Notes: generated by a model from the sequence alone, not told the origin. DNA of 64,000 bases from Arcobacter sp. CECT 8985 (GCF_004116495.1 NZ_PDKC01000008.1:1-64000); one strand, 5' to 3'; positions 16,839 to 25,091 are shown, counted from the stretch's first letter. Numbers and translations: made by a program.

Positions 16839-17829
16839 TAAATTCATCTACAATATTAATAAATTTTGCTTTTTGTTCATTTGATATAAAAGATGAATTA
16901 AAAGAGTTTTTTACAAGTTTTATAATATTTTCTTTTGATAAATTTAAATTATTAGAAATTGCATGAAAATTATCATTTAAATATCCACCAAAATATGATG
17001 GGTCATCTGAGTTTACAGTTACATTTAATCCATATTCTAACATCTGTTTTATATTGTGTTCTTTCATATCTTCAAAGACTTTTAATTTTGTATTTGACAA
17101 AGGGCATACTGTTAATGCAATTTGATTATCTTTTAATCTTTGCATTAGTTTATTGTTGTTTATTGCTTGAACTCCATGGTCAATTCTGTCTACATTTAAT
17201 AAATCAAGAGCATCATTTATATATTCAAAGCCTGCTTCTTCACCTGCATGTGCAACTAATTTAAATCCAAGGTTTTTTGCTTTTGAAAATACATTTTTAA
17301 ACTTACTTGGAGGATTTCCTATTTCTGATGAATCAAGCCCAATTCCTATGATTTTGTCTTTAAATTTTATTGCTTCTTTTAAAGTATCAAATGCTTCTTC
17401 TTCACTTAAGTGTCTTAAGAAGCACATGATTAATTTAGAACTTATTGAAAACTCATTTTTTGCATCTTCTAAAGCTTTTGAAATTCCATTTATAACTGTT
17501 TCAAATTTAATACCTCTTGCTGTATGTGTTTGAGGGTCAAAGAAAATTTCAGTGTGAATAATATTATTTTGTTTACATTTTTTTAAATAATCAAATGTTA
17601 AATCATAAAAATCTTCTTCATTTATTAATACTTTTGCACCACTATAATAAATATCTAAAAATGACTGTAAATTGGTAAAGTTATATGCTTTTTTAATATC
17701 TTCAATTGTTTTATAATTAAGTTTAATATTATTTTTTGTCGCAAGTTTAAACATTAGTTCTGGTTCTAATGTTCCTTCAATATGTAAATGTAATTCTGCT
17801 TTTGGAATATCATTTATAAAGTTTTTCAT
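16825..17829 (-). CDS. add: Adenosine/adenine deaminase
   Basis: A 334-aa amidohydrolase with zinc ligands in AELHLHIEGTLEPE (HxH), HAGEEAG, a conserved HGV and SDDPSYFGGY. The wording of these motifs (EIFFDPQTHTARG, GLDSSEIGNPPSKF, SDDPSYFGGY) is that of the adenine-deaminase-like branch, so the substrate may be adenine rather than adenosine. The cytoplasmic enzyme releases ammonia in purine salvage. AAGGA precedes the ATG. It is monocistronic and convergent with dgt. Confidence 0.85.
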   Translation of the reverse strand: MKNFINDIPKAELHLHIEGTLEPELMFKLATKNNIKLNYKTIEDIKKAYNFTNLQSFLDIYYSGAKVLINEEDFYDLTFDYLKKCKQNNIIHTEIFFDPQTHTARGIKFETVINGISKALEDAKNEFSISSKLIMCFLRHLSEEEAFDTLKEAIKFKDKIIGIGLDSSEIGNPPSKFKNVFSKAKNLGFKLVAHAGEEAGFEYINDALDLLNVDRIDHGVQAINNNKLMQRLKDNQIALTVCPLSNTKLKVFEDMKEHNIKQMLEYGLNVTVNSDDPSYFGGYLNDNFHAISNNLNLSKENIIKLVKNSFNSSFISNEQKAKFINIVDEFIKNN

Positions 17830-17937
17830 TTAAATCCTTTTATTAAATGAATTTATATCTAAAAAAAACTAAAAAATATTTGAACTTTAATTTTAGTAAT
17901 TAATTGAAAATGTACTATTTTTTTTAATCTTTTAAGG

Positions 17938-17972
17938 TATAAAATTTTCTCAATATAAATTTACAAGGAGGT
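17938..17972 (+). promoter_or_regulatory. Promoter-like element and very strong ribosome-binding site of a structured transcript
   Basis: TATAAA(AT) at 17938-17945 could be a -10. About 20 bases after it, AAGGAGGT (17965-17972) is a full complement of the 16S rRNA tail, the strongest Shine-Dalgarno sequence seen in this window. It precedes a TTG-started 17-codon frame with 6 bases between. The stretch 17830-17937 is AT-rich and holds only the deaminase promoter region. Confidence 0.4.
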
Positions 17973-17978
17973 GTAATA

Positions 17979-18032
17979 TTGAAATATAATAATTACGAAG
18001 CTGTTTGTAAAACTAAGTCAAAAGGTATTTGA
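17979..18032 (+). CDS. Candidate leader peptide / micro-ORF, 17 aa
   Basis: TTG at 17979 opens a 17-codon frame (MKYNNYEAVCKTKSKGI) ending in TGA at 18030-18032, directly behind a perfect AAGGAGGT. It is polar and lysine-rich with one Cys, not hydrophobic like type I toxins, and has no run of one amino-acid codon as in classical attenuation leaders. I recognise no family. The strong ribosome-binding site and the structured RNA after it are the reasons to list it. Confidence 0.35.
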   Translation: MKYNNYEAVCKTKSKGI

Positions 18033-18039
18033 AATAGTA

Positions 18040-18174
18040 GTTGATGTTGTATAGTATACAACCAACACCGCCATTATTATGGCTTATATATGTAATCTTT
18101 TGAATATAGTTTACATAAGCTATTGGTGCTATATAGCAAATTTACGGTTAAACACTATATATACTTATTTTCTT
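18040..18174 (+). ncRNA. Structured RNA region of unknown type
   Basis: Successive hairpins: GTTG-AT-GTTGTATA / TATACAAC-CAAC (18040-18066, 12 bp with a 2-base bulge), GCCAT/ATGGC (18070-18083), and GCTTA...TGTAA / TTACA...TAAGC (about 18082-18120). It is followed directly by a strong terminator. No tmRNA, SRP RNA, RNase P or known riboswitch core is recognisable. It could be an attenuator for the downstream radical SAM gene or the body of a small RNA. Confidence 0.4.
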
Positions 18175-18213
18175 AAACCCTTCACATATTTATGTGGAGG
18201 GTTTTCTTTAGTC
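18175..18213 (+). terminator. Strong terminator upstream of the radical SAM gene
   Basis: AAACCCTTCACAT (18175-18187) pairs with ATGTGGAGGGTTT (18192-18204) over 13 bp including one G-T pair, with loop ATTT, followed by TCTTTAGTCTTT. It ends about 40 bases before the apparent start of the radical SAM gene. Confidence 0.75.
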
Positions 18214-18252
18214 TTTATTTGATACAATCATAAAAAAACAAAAGGTATATTT

Positions 18253-19134
18253 ATAAAAAAGTTTAGAAAAGTTCATATTGAAATAACTAATATTTGCAAT
18301 TTAAAATGCACATTTTGTCCTCCCAAAATTATGCCAAATGCAACTATGAGTTTAGAAAAATTTGATGAATTAAATTTACAATTAAAAGAGCATACTAAAG
18401 AGTTGGCTTATCATATAGTTGGAGATCCTTTAGTTCTTTCAAATTTAAATGACTATTTAAATATTAGTAAAAAACATAATTTAAAAGTAAATATTACAAC
18501 AACTGCAAATAATATTAATCAAAAACATTATAAAGCATTAATAAATGAAACAATTAAACAGATTAATTTTTCTATTAATTCATATAATGCAAATTCTCAT
18601 AAAAAAAGTCTTGATGAATATTTGGATCCTATTTTGGCTTTTATAAAGTATGCACAGGAAAACAATCATGAATATTTTATTAATTTAAGAATTTGGAATT
18701 TAGATGATAATAAGAGTGCAAAAGTATTTAATGAAAAAGTATTTAATAAGATTAATAAGACTTTTAATACACAAATTAATATTGATGAGGTTTATAAAAA
18801 TAGACCAAAAAATATAAGAATAGATAGAAAAATATTTTTTAATTTTGATGAATATTTTAATTGGCCAAATTTAAAAAATGACTTTGTATCAAAAAATGGA
18901 TTTTGTTATGGATTAGATTCTCATTTTGGTATATTAAGTGATGGAAGTGTAGTTCCTTGTTGTTTAGATCAAAATGCATGTATTAATCTTGGAAATATAA
19001 ATAAACAATCTATAAAAGATATTTTGAGATCAAAAAGAGTAAAAAATATTCAAGATGGTTTTAGAAAAAATATACTAGTTGAAGAACTATGTCAAAAATG
19101 TGAATATAGAACTAGATTTGATAAAAAGGATTAG
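18253..19134 (+). CDS. Radical SAM/SPASM-type protein with apparent ATA start
   Basis: A 293-aa radical SAM enzyme. The N-terminus (KKFRKVHIEITNICNLKCTFCPP) carries the CxxxCxxC cluster motif. The C-terminal part has SPASM-like cysteines (FCYG, VPCCLDQNAC, LCQKCEY) for a second Fe-S cluster. The substrate is unknown. The open frame reaches back to a TGA near 18217 but holds no ATG, GTG or TTG before the cluster motif. The first ATG (18331) lies after CTFCPPKI and would delete it. ATA at 18253, 7 bases after AAAAGG, coincides with the usual start of related proteins. A rare start codon, a start mutation or a base error are the options. The EI24 gene follows 2 bases after the stop. Confidence 0.7.
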   Translation: MKKFRKVHIEITNICNLKCTFCPPKIMPNATMSLEKFDELNLQLKEHTKELAYHIVGDPLVLSNLNDYLNISKKHNLKVNITTTANNINQKHYKALINETIKQINFSINSYNANSHKKSLDEYLDPILAFIKYAQENNHEYFINLRIWNLDDNKSAKVFNEKVFNKINKTFNTQINIDEVYKNRPKNIRIDRKIFFNFDEYFNWPNLKNDFVSKNGFCYGLDSHFGILSDGSVVPCCLDQNACINLGNINKQSIKDILRSKRVKNIQDGFRKNILVEELCQKCEYRTRFDKKD

Positions 19135-19136
19135 AA

Positions 19137-19934
19137 TTGAATGAAATTGATTTAGTAAGAGTTAGTTTAAGGGATTTTTTAACTAAACAAATGTTGAAAT
19201 ACTCGATTGTTCCTTTACTTGTAACATTAATTATTATGTTTGCTATATTTTTTAGTACAGCAAGTTATGGTATGGATTCTTTATCAATAATGATCACTCA
19301 AGTACAAAATGGACAGGATGTTGTAGTTTCTCCTGATGCACCCTTTTATTATTCATGGATGAATTTTTTACTACAATACTCAGTTACAGCTTGGATAGTT
19401 AGTTTTTTAGTTTATACTATAGGTATAGTTTTTATTATGATGTTTTCTGTATTTATTACACTTGCAATTATTGGTTTTTTAACTCCATTTATATTAAATA
19501 CTTTACATAAAAGACATTATAGTGATTTACCAATGCAAGGATATGGAAGTTTAATGTCTCCACTATTTGTACTTATAAAAAGTACATTATTTATGATATT
19601 GCTTTTTTTTATTTTAATTCCCTTATATTTTATTCCCATATTAAATATAATTGCATTTAACTTGCCATTGTATTATTTTTTTCATAAGTTGTTAAATCAT
19701 GATGTATCATCAACAATATTAAATGAACAAGATTATAAAATAATTCATAAAAGTGAAAAAAATAGTTTTAGAATAAGAACATTTTTACTTTATATGTTAT
19801 CGATGGTTCCTTTTATTACTCTATTTTCAGCAGTATTTTTTATAATATATTTAGGTCATGGATATTTTATTGAGTTAAGAAAATTAAAACAAGGAGAAGC
19901 TTGCGCTATAGATAAGTTCTTAGAACTTAAATAA
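19137..19934 (+). CDS. EI24/CysZ-like membrane protein
   Basis: A 265-aa inner-membrane protein with about five hydrophobic segments (residues ~20-45, 75-105, 110-125, 145-175 and 220-245). The pattern LPLYYFFHKLLNHDVSS and the general layout match EI24-domain proteins of Campylobacterota; function is unknown. It starts at TTG 19137 behind AAGGA with a 6-base spacer. It is co-directional with the radical SAM gene and ends by overlapping the convergent response regulator gene by 8 bases. Confidence 0.75.
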   Translation: MNEIDLVRVSLRDFLTKQMLKYSIVPLLVTLIIMFAIFFSTASYGMDSLSIMITQVQNGQDVVVSPDAPFYYSWMNFLLQYSVTAWIVSFLVYTIGIVFIMMFSVFITLAIIGFLTPFILNTLHKRHYSDLPMQGYGSLMSPLFVLIKSTLFMILLFFILIPLYFIPILNIIAFNLPLYYFFHKLLNHDVSSTILNEQDYKIIHKSEKNSFRIRTFLLYMLSMVPFITLFSAVFFIIYLGHGYFIELRKLKQGEACAIDKFLELK

Positions 19935-19946
19935 CTAATCTATAGC
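19905..19946. terminator. Nested inverted repeat over the convergent gene ends
   Basis: Outer arms GCTATAGAT (19905-19913) and ATCTATAGC (19938-19946) enclose an inner hairpin AAGTTC-TTA-GAACTT (19914-19928). It spans both stop codons and probably terminates transcription in both directions. Confidence 0.5.
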
Positions 19947-20610
19947 CTGTACCTTGGATATTTTTTAATATACCATTTGGAAGTTTTTTTCTAAAATTTT
20001 TAATAAATAGTCTCATTGCATTTGGAGTCATGATATTAGTATCATCCCAAATCTGAGTCTCTAATTCTTGATATGTAATAATTCTATTTTTATTTATAAG
20101 AAGTTTTAAAAATGCATTTTCTTTTTTAGTTAAAATATATTCAACATCAGGACCGATTACGCAAGATTTACTTTCATCATAAATCCATTTAGGAATAAGG
20201 TTGTAAACTGGTGCAGTTGCATAACTTTTAATAAAAGCCTCAAGTGCTTCTGTTAATTTCGCTTCAGTTATTGGTTTTATAATATATTTTACTAAATGTA
20301 ATTCAGTTGCTTCTAACATATACTCTAAATCAGTATGTGCTGAAGTAATAATAACTCTAACTTTTGAGTCAGTTTTTCTAACTCTTTTTATTAAATCAAT
20401 ACCTGTTTCTTTTGGCATTCTTATATCTGTGATTATTAAATCTGGTTTTTTTTCTTGATAAATTTTAAATGCATCTTTTGCATTTTTTGCTAAATATAAA
20501 TTTTTGAACATATGTTTTAGAATTTCATAGATATTATTCCTAATCCCATCTTCATCTTCAACATATAATAAATTGAAACTACTTAATTGTTTAATTAAGT
20601 CTTGATTCAT
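19927..20610 (-). CDS. OmpR-family response regulator
   Basis: A 227-aa regulator with a receiver domain (LYVEDED acidic cluster, phospho-Asp in IITDIRMP, Lys in YIIKP) and a C-terminal winged helix ending NIQGTGYRLVI. ATG 20610 is preferred over upstream in-frame ATGs because AAGGA stands 7 bases before it. It is divergent from the Cache histidine kinase at 20640 with only 29 bases between the starts, so the two share a regulatory region and are likely a cognate pair. It resembles the regulator at 22985 in the receiver (SAHTD-EY motif), pointing to a duplicated system. Confidence 0.85.
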   Translation of the reverse strand: MNQDLIKQLSSFNLLYVEDEDGIRNNIYEILKHMFKNLYLAKNAKDAFKIYQEKKPDLIITDIRMPKETGIDLIKRVRKTDSKVRVIITSAHTDLEYMLEATELHLVKYIIKPITEAKLTEALEAFIKSYATAPVYNLIPKWIYDESKSCVIGPDVEYILTKKENAFLKLLINKNRIITYQELETQIWDDTNIMTPNAMRLFIKNFRKKLPNGILKNIQGTGYRLVI

Positions 20611-20639
20611 AGTAAAATCCTTATTAGAAAAGATATGGT

Positions 20640-22250
20640 ATGATACCAAAAAATAACCTAAGCAAAGATAAACAATTTAAAGGCTGGATAAGTAAATTGC
20701 AATTAATAACAGAAAAAAACATTTCAAAAATGATTATTTATATTTTTATTATTATTATGTCTTCAATGATTTTTATGATTTCATATTTTTATGTTCAAAA
20801 CACAAATAATAATTTTGAAAAAGAGATGCAAAAATATATTCATGAATATTACAATAATCAAAGAGCTATATTAAAAAAAGAGGTTGATACTGTTATTGAT
20901 ATTTTAAATTATAATCTTACAAAAGATAATATGACTCAGCATGAGCTAAAAGAAGATGCAATTAGATTATTAAATAACATCTCATTTCAAGCAAAAAAAA
21001 GTGATTATTTTTTTGTTTATGAGATTAAAAAAATGCAGGGTGGAAAAGATTTTGCAAGACTAGTAGTAAATCCAAACCGTCCAGATTTATTAGGTAAATT
21101 AATCTCAACAGATTATAAAGATCAAAATGGAAAAAAATTTCGTGAAGAGTTTATGAAAGATATAAGAAAAAAAGGTGAATCTTTTAAATTGTATGCATAT
21201 AAAAAACCAAATTCAGATGATGTAAAAGAAAAATTATCTTTTTTTAAATATTATAAACATTGGAATTGGGTTATTTCAATTGGTGTTTATACAGATGATA
21301 TAGAAAAACAAATTGCTTTAAAACAAAATACTTTGAAACAAAGAGTAAAAAAACAAGTTATTCAAAATATTTTACTTTTTTTACTTTTTTTAACAATAGC
21401 AATTGTTATTTCTATTTTAATATCTGAGAAAATAGATAATGTATTACAAACATATCAAGCAAAAGTAAAAGCAAAATCTGATGAACTTATGCTGTTAAAT
21501 GAGAATCTAGAAAAGAGAGTCTCTTTAGAAATTGATAAAAATAGAGAACAAGAACAGTTACTTGTTCAAAAATCTAGGTTTATAGCCTTAGGGGAAATGA
21601 TATCAAATATAGCACATCAATGGAGACAACCTCTTTCTGAACTTTCATCTATTTTTATGTTTATCAAATTTAAATATAATTTAAATGCCTTAGATAAAGA
21701 AACAATGGATCAAAAATCATTAGAAGCTGAGAAAGTATTGGAGTATATGTCACATACTATTGATGATTTTAGAAATTTCTTTATGCCTAAAAAGGATAAA
21801 GAGAAATTTAAGTTAAATCAAGCAATTGAATCAGTAATGACTATATTATCAAGTGCATTAAAAAATAATTATATAAAAATAGATATAAATATTGATGAAA
21901 ATATTGAAGTTGATACTTATTTAAATGAGTTTGAACAAGTTGTCTTAAATATCATTTCAAATGCAAAAGATGTATTAATTTATAATCAAATAAAAAAACC
22001 ATTTATAAAAATTTATGCAAAAAATAATAAAAATAGTGTAAATTTATATATTGAAGATAATGGAAGTGGAATAGAAGCTAAACCTATTGAGAAAATATTT
22101 GAGCCATACTTTACAACAAAAAATGATAGTGATGGTACAGGTATTGGACTTTATATGTCAAAGATTATTGTAGAAAAGAATATGAAGGGTAAATTGAAAG
22201 TTGAAAATACGATTAATGGGGCAAGATTTGAGATAGTTATTCCAATATAA
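20640..22250 (+). CDS. Cache-domain sensor histidine kinase
   Basis: A 536-aa membrane kinase. Helix ~31-53, a periplasmic single Cache domain (~55-230, with SDYFFVYEI, VVNPNRPDLLGK and WNWVISIGVYTDDIEKQI), helix ~240-260, coiled coil, then a dimerisation domain with His326 in NIAHQWRQPLSEL. The HATPase motifs are NAKDV, EDNGSGI and GTGIGLYMSKII. The AHQWRQPL style is characteristic of Campylobacterota kinases. Such Cache domains bind small organic acids or amino acids. It is divergent from the OmpR-type regulator; the ribosome-binding site at 20640 is weak. Confidence 0.85.
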   Translation: MIPKNNLSKDKQFKGWISKLQLITEKNISKMIIYIFIIIMSSMIFMISYFYVQNTNNNFEKEMQKYIHEYYNNQRAILKKEVDTVIDILNYNLTKDNMTQHELKEDAIRLLNNISFQAKKSDYFFVYEIKKMQGGKDFARLVVNPNRPDLLGKLISTDYKDQNGKKFREEFMKDIRKKGESFKLYAYKKPNSDDVKEKLSFFKYYKHWNWVISIGVYTDDIEKQIALKQNTLKQRVKKQVIQNILLFLLFLTIAIVISILISEKIDNVLQTYQAKVKAKSDELMLLNENLEKRVSLEIDKNREQEQLLVQKSRFIALGEMISNIAHQWRQPLSELSSIFMFIKFKYNLNALDKETMDQKSLEAEKVLEYMSHTIDDFRNFFMPKKDKEKFKLNQAIESVMTILSSALKNNYIKIDINIDENIEVDTYLNEFEQVVLNIISNAKDVLIYNQIKKPFIKIYAKNNKNSVNLYIEDNGSGIEAKPIEKIFEPYFTTKNDSDGTGIGLYMSKIIVEKNMKGKLKVENTINGARFEIVIPI

Positions 22251-22266
22251 CTATCTTAATCTTTTT
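22231..22266 (+). terminator. Terminator of the Cache kinase gene
   Basis: AGATAGTTAT (22231-22240) and ATAACTATCT (22247-22256) form a perfect 10-bp stem with a 6-base loop, followed by TAATCTTTTTT. It starts inside the kinase coding end. Confidence 0.7.
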
Positions 22267-22372
22267 TGTTTCTAAATTGATCTTCTTTCTTTTTAGTTAA
22301 AAAAGCAAGAAGCAGAACTACAACTATTATTATTGAGAAACTAATAATCTCATTGGTAAAATTTTCACTCAT
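22256..22372 (-). CDS. Small membrane protein, 38 aa
   Basis: A short frame with one membrane helix (about residues 9-25, ISFSIIIVVVLLLAFL) followed by a basic tail rich in Lys and Arg. ATG 22372 is preceded by AATAGGAAATAAA, a good ribosome-binding site. The helix followed by positive charges (N-out/C-in) is typical of genuine small membrane proteins. It lies 43 bases downstream of another membrane-protein gene on the same strand. No function can be assigned. Confidence 0.5.
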   Translation of the reverse strand: MSENFTNEIISFSIIIVVVLLLAFLTKKKEDQFRNKKD

Positions 22373-22415
22373 TTTATTTCCTATTAAAAGGAAATTGTAT
22401 TAAAATTGCTTTAAA

Positions 22416-22778
22416 TTAATATAAAATTTCGTTTAGATTATCATCATATTTTTTTAATAAAATAATATGAAAAAATCTACCTATCCAATACAAACTAATT
22501 GCAAATGCAAAAAATAGTATATAATAATTTATTGTATTTGAATATATAGACAAAATACAAAGTAGAATTACTGTTGATATTTTTGTTAAAAATATCCTTT
22601 GTCTAGACTCTTTTGCAAAATTGACATAAAAAAGTAAAAATATAATTAAAAATGATAAAATTCTAAAGTTATCATCCAAAATATGATTAGAGGTTGATAC
22701 ACCAAAAGCATATAAACCAATCAACACTACGCTTACTAGACTTAATAGCAAACTATTATCTTTCAATATTATTCTCAT
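22416..22778 (-). CDS. Hypothetical membrane protein, 120 aa
   Basis: A small inner-membrane protein with about four hydrophobic segments covering residues 10-105 and a short polar tail. ATG 22778 is chosen because AAGGAG stands 6 bases upstream; a longer in-frame start (22844) lacks a ribosome-binding site. It is divergent from the response regulator at 22985. Three TGACA copies (22813, 22822 and 22833) lie in the shared intergenic region. I recognise no family. Confidence 0.6.
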   Translation of the reverse strand: MRIILKDNSLLLSLVSVVLIGLYAFGVSTSNHILDDNFRILSFLIIFLLFYVNFAKESRQRIFLTKISTVILLCILSIYSNTINYYILFFAFAISLYWIGRFFHIILLKKYDDNLNEILY

Positions 22779-22984
22779 AATAACTCCTTTCTTTAATATT
22801 CGAACATAAGCCTGACATAATTGACATATAAATGACAATTCCAATTTAATTATAATATTTTTAATATTAAAAAAAACAATTAATTTGTATATTTTTTATA
22901 AAATTAAGAATATTATAAAGAATTTAAATATATTTTATTAAACAAGTTATATGATATATAAAATAAAAATAAAGAAGTACAATA

Positions 22985-23674
22985 ATGAGTAATTATTCTA
23001 ACTTAGATATTTTGTCTGATAAAAAAGCACTTTGTGTTGATGATGATGAAGGTATTTTAAAAGAGATAAAAGAGACATTAGAGATATTCTTTTTCGAAGT
23101 GGTTGGATTGAGTGATGGTCAAAAAGCACTTAATGAAATAAATGAAAATCATTATGATGCTTTATTTTTTGATATTTCTATGCCTAATATGGATGGATTA
23201 GAAGCTATCAAAAATATTAGAAAAACAAATAAAAAAATTCCAATAATAATAATTTCTGCTCATACAGATCAAGAATATTTATGGAGAGCAGTTGATTTGA
23301 AAATTACAAAATATCTTACAAAACCTTTAATAAAAAATAATCTTTTAACTGCTTTAGAAGTAGTTTCTTTGGAGTTAGTAGATTATAATCCAATTTTTAA
23401 ATTAAATGATAAAATAGTATATAATTTTTATACAAAACAATTACAGACTAATAATAAAATGATCCAACTTTCAAAAAGTGAAAGTAAATTATTAGAATAT
23501 TTTCTTAAAAACATAAACCAAGTTGTTACATATGATTTAATAATGGATTATTTATGGGATTTTGATAAATCAAGTAAAGAAGCTGTAAAAGCAATTGTAA
23601 AAGAACTAAGAAAAAAAATAGGCTCAGACTTAATAAAAAATATCTATGGATTAGGGTATAAGTGTGAAGTTTAA
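22985..23674 (+). CDS. Response regulator of the sulfite-reductase locus (MccR-like)
   Basis: A 229-aa OmpR-type regulator: receiver (CVDDDEG, phospho-Asp in LFFDISMP, SAHTDQEY, KYLTKP) then a winged helix (LSKSESKLLEYF, VKAIVKELRKKIG, GLGYKCEV). It overlaps the heme-binding kinase gene by 11 bases and the pair precedes mccA in the same direction. In Wolinella succinogenes a two-component system, MccR/MccS, governs the mcc operon, so the same role is inferred from position and type. Direct sequence identity with MccR was not tested. Confidence 0.8.
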   Translation: MSNYSNLDILSDKKALCVDDDEGILKEIKETLEIFFFEVVGLSDGQKALNEINENHYDALFFDISMPNMDGLEAIKNIRKTNKKIPIIIISAHTDQEYLWRAVDLKITKYLTKPLIKNNLLTALEVVSLELVDYNPIFKLNDKIVYNFYTKQLQTNNKMIQLSKSESKLLEYFLKNINQVVTYDLIMDYLWDFDKSSKEAVKAIVKELRKKIGSDLIKNIYGLGYKCEV

Positions 23675-25091
23675 TTTTAGATTTATAATAAGTATTTTTA
23701 TATTACTCTATGCAGTAATAACACTTCTTTTTTTTAATTTTTATAAAGAATTAGCAATAAAAGATACAAAAAAAGAAGCAAACTCAATTTTAAATAATAT
23801 GAATGCAATAAGAACTTATATTGAAGAAGTTCAAAGACCTATGATTTATAAACTTATGGGAAATCGAGAAACTTTTGATAAAAATTTTGATGCAAGAATT
23901 TTATCTTCAACTTACATCTCACAATACATATATGAAAAGCAATTAGAAAAGAAACAATTAAATTATAGGTATAAACTGGTTGCTACAAATCCTTTAAATC
24001 CTATTCATAAAGCAAATGAGTTTGAAACTACAATTTTAAATAGGTTTAGGAAAAATAATATTAAACACTATTTTTCAATATTAGAAGAAAATGGAAAGTC
24101 ATATTTTTTTATAGCAAAACCAATTAGTAGAAATACAACAAAATGTCTTATGTGTCATGGAGATCCTAAATATGCACCAAAAAAATTAGTCATGGATTAT
24201 GGAAATGATAGTGGTTTTTTTGAAAAAGTTGGTGATTTAAGAGCTATGATATATTTAAAAATTGCAATTACTGATATTATTTCTTATCATAAAAGTTCGT
24301 TTATAACTGGTGGAATAGCTATGTTTTTTGTATTTATTATTTTTATAATTCTTATATATATAATTTATAAAAAAGATAAAAAACTTGAAGATAGAAAAGA
24401 GTTATTATTTGAGCACCAAAATAGGTTAGCTGTTATGGGAAGTATGATAGGAAATATTTCCCATCAATGGAAACAACCATTATCTCATCTTAGTTCAATT
24501 TTAATTAATATGGAACTTTTAAGTGAAAGGGGTAAATTATCTGTAGATAAAGTAACATCAAAAATTAATGATGCAAATGAACAAATTTATTTCATGTCTA
24601 ATACAATAGATGATTTTAAAAACTTTTTTTCTCCAAAAGATAATAATGATAAATTTTATATAGAAGAGATTATAAATCAATCAATTAGATTACTTCAAGC
24701 ATCATTAGATAGATATAATATTAAAGTTAGTATAAATATAAATGAAAATTTTATATTTTTTGGTTCAAGAAATGAACTTGTTCAAGTTTTTGTAAATATT
24801 ATTAATAATGCAAAAGATGCTTTTATTGCAAATGAAATTGAAAAAAGAATAATTGTTATTAGAACATATAAAAATTTAGATAAAACTATTATTTCTATTC
24901 AAAATAATGCGGGTCAGATTTCAAATCAGGTTTTAGGAAAAATATTTAAGCCATATTTTTCTACAAAAGATTTAAGTGTTGCAACTGGAATTGGTCTTTA
25001 TATATGCAAAGTAATTGTAGAAAGATATAATGGTTCTATTTGTGCAAAGAACTTAGATGATGGAATGAAATTTCAAATAATTTTTAATTAA
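23664..25091 (+). CDS. Heme-binding sensor histidine kinase (DUF3365/Tll0287-like; MccS-like)
   Basis: A 475-aa kinase with an N-terminal helix (~8-25), a periplasmic Tll0287-like (DUF3365) domain, a second helix (~212-236) and a kinase core. The sensor domain contains a c-type heme motif, CLMCH (Cys161, Cys164, His165), so it should carry a covalent heme on the periplasmic side. The phospho-accepting His267 lies in NISHQWKQPL. The HATPase has NAKDAF and GIGLYICKVI, but its N/G1 region reads QNNAGQIS instead of the usual DNGxGI. It is placed to sense sulfite, redox or gas at heme and to activate the mcc operon through the overlapping regulator. Confidence 0.8.
   Translation: MKFNFRFIISIFILLYAVITLLFFNFYKELAIKDTKKEANSILNNMNAIRTYIEEVQRPMIYKLMGNRETFDKNFDARILSSTYISQYIYEKQLEKKQLNYRYKLVATNPLNPIHKANEFETTILNRFRKNNIKHYFSILEENGKSYFFIAKPISRNTTKCLMCHGDPKYAPKKLVMDYGNDSGFFEKVGDLRAMIYLKIAITDIISYHKSSFITGGIAMFFVFIIFIILIYIIYKKDKKLEDRKELLFEHQNRLAVMGSMIGNISHQWKQPLSHLSSILINMELLSERGKLSVDKVTSKINDANEQIYFMSNTIDDFKNFFSPKDNNDKFYIEEIINQSIRLLQASLDRYNIKVSININENFIFFGSRNELVQVFVNIINNAKDAFIANEIEKRIIVIRTYKNLDKTIISIQNNAGQISNQVLGKIFKPYFSTKDLSVATGIGLYICKVIVERYNGSICAKNLDDGMKFQIIFN

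Noticed and set aside
17979-18032. Type I toxin of the AapA kind
   Set aside because: The 17-residue product is polar and lysine-rich without a membrane helix, and no antisense promoter was evident.
17950-18210. tmRNA, SRP RNA, 6S RNA or a known riboswitch
   Set aside because: No alanine-tRNA-like ends, no SRP GGAAGCAGCC-type tip, no recognisable ligand core. 6S RNA cannot be excluded fully but the ribosome-binding site and ORF do not fit it.
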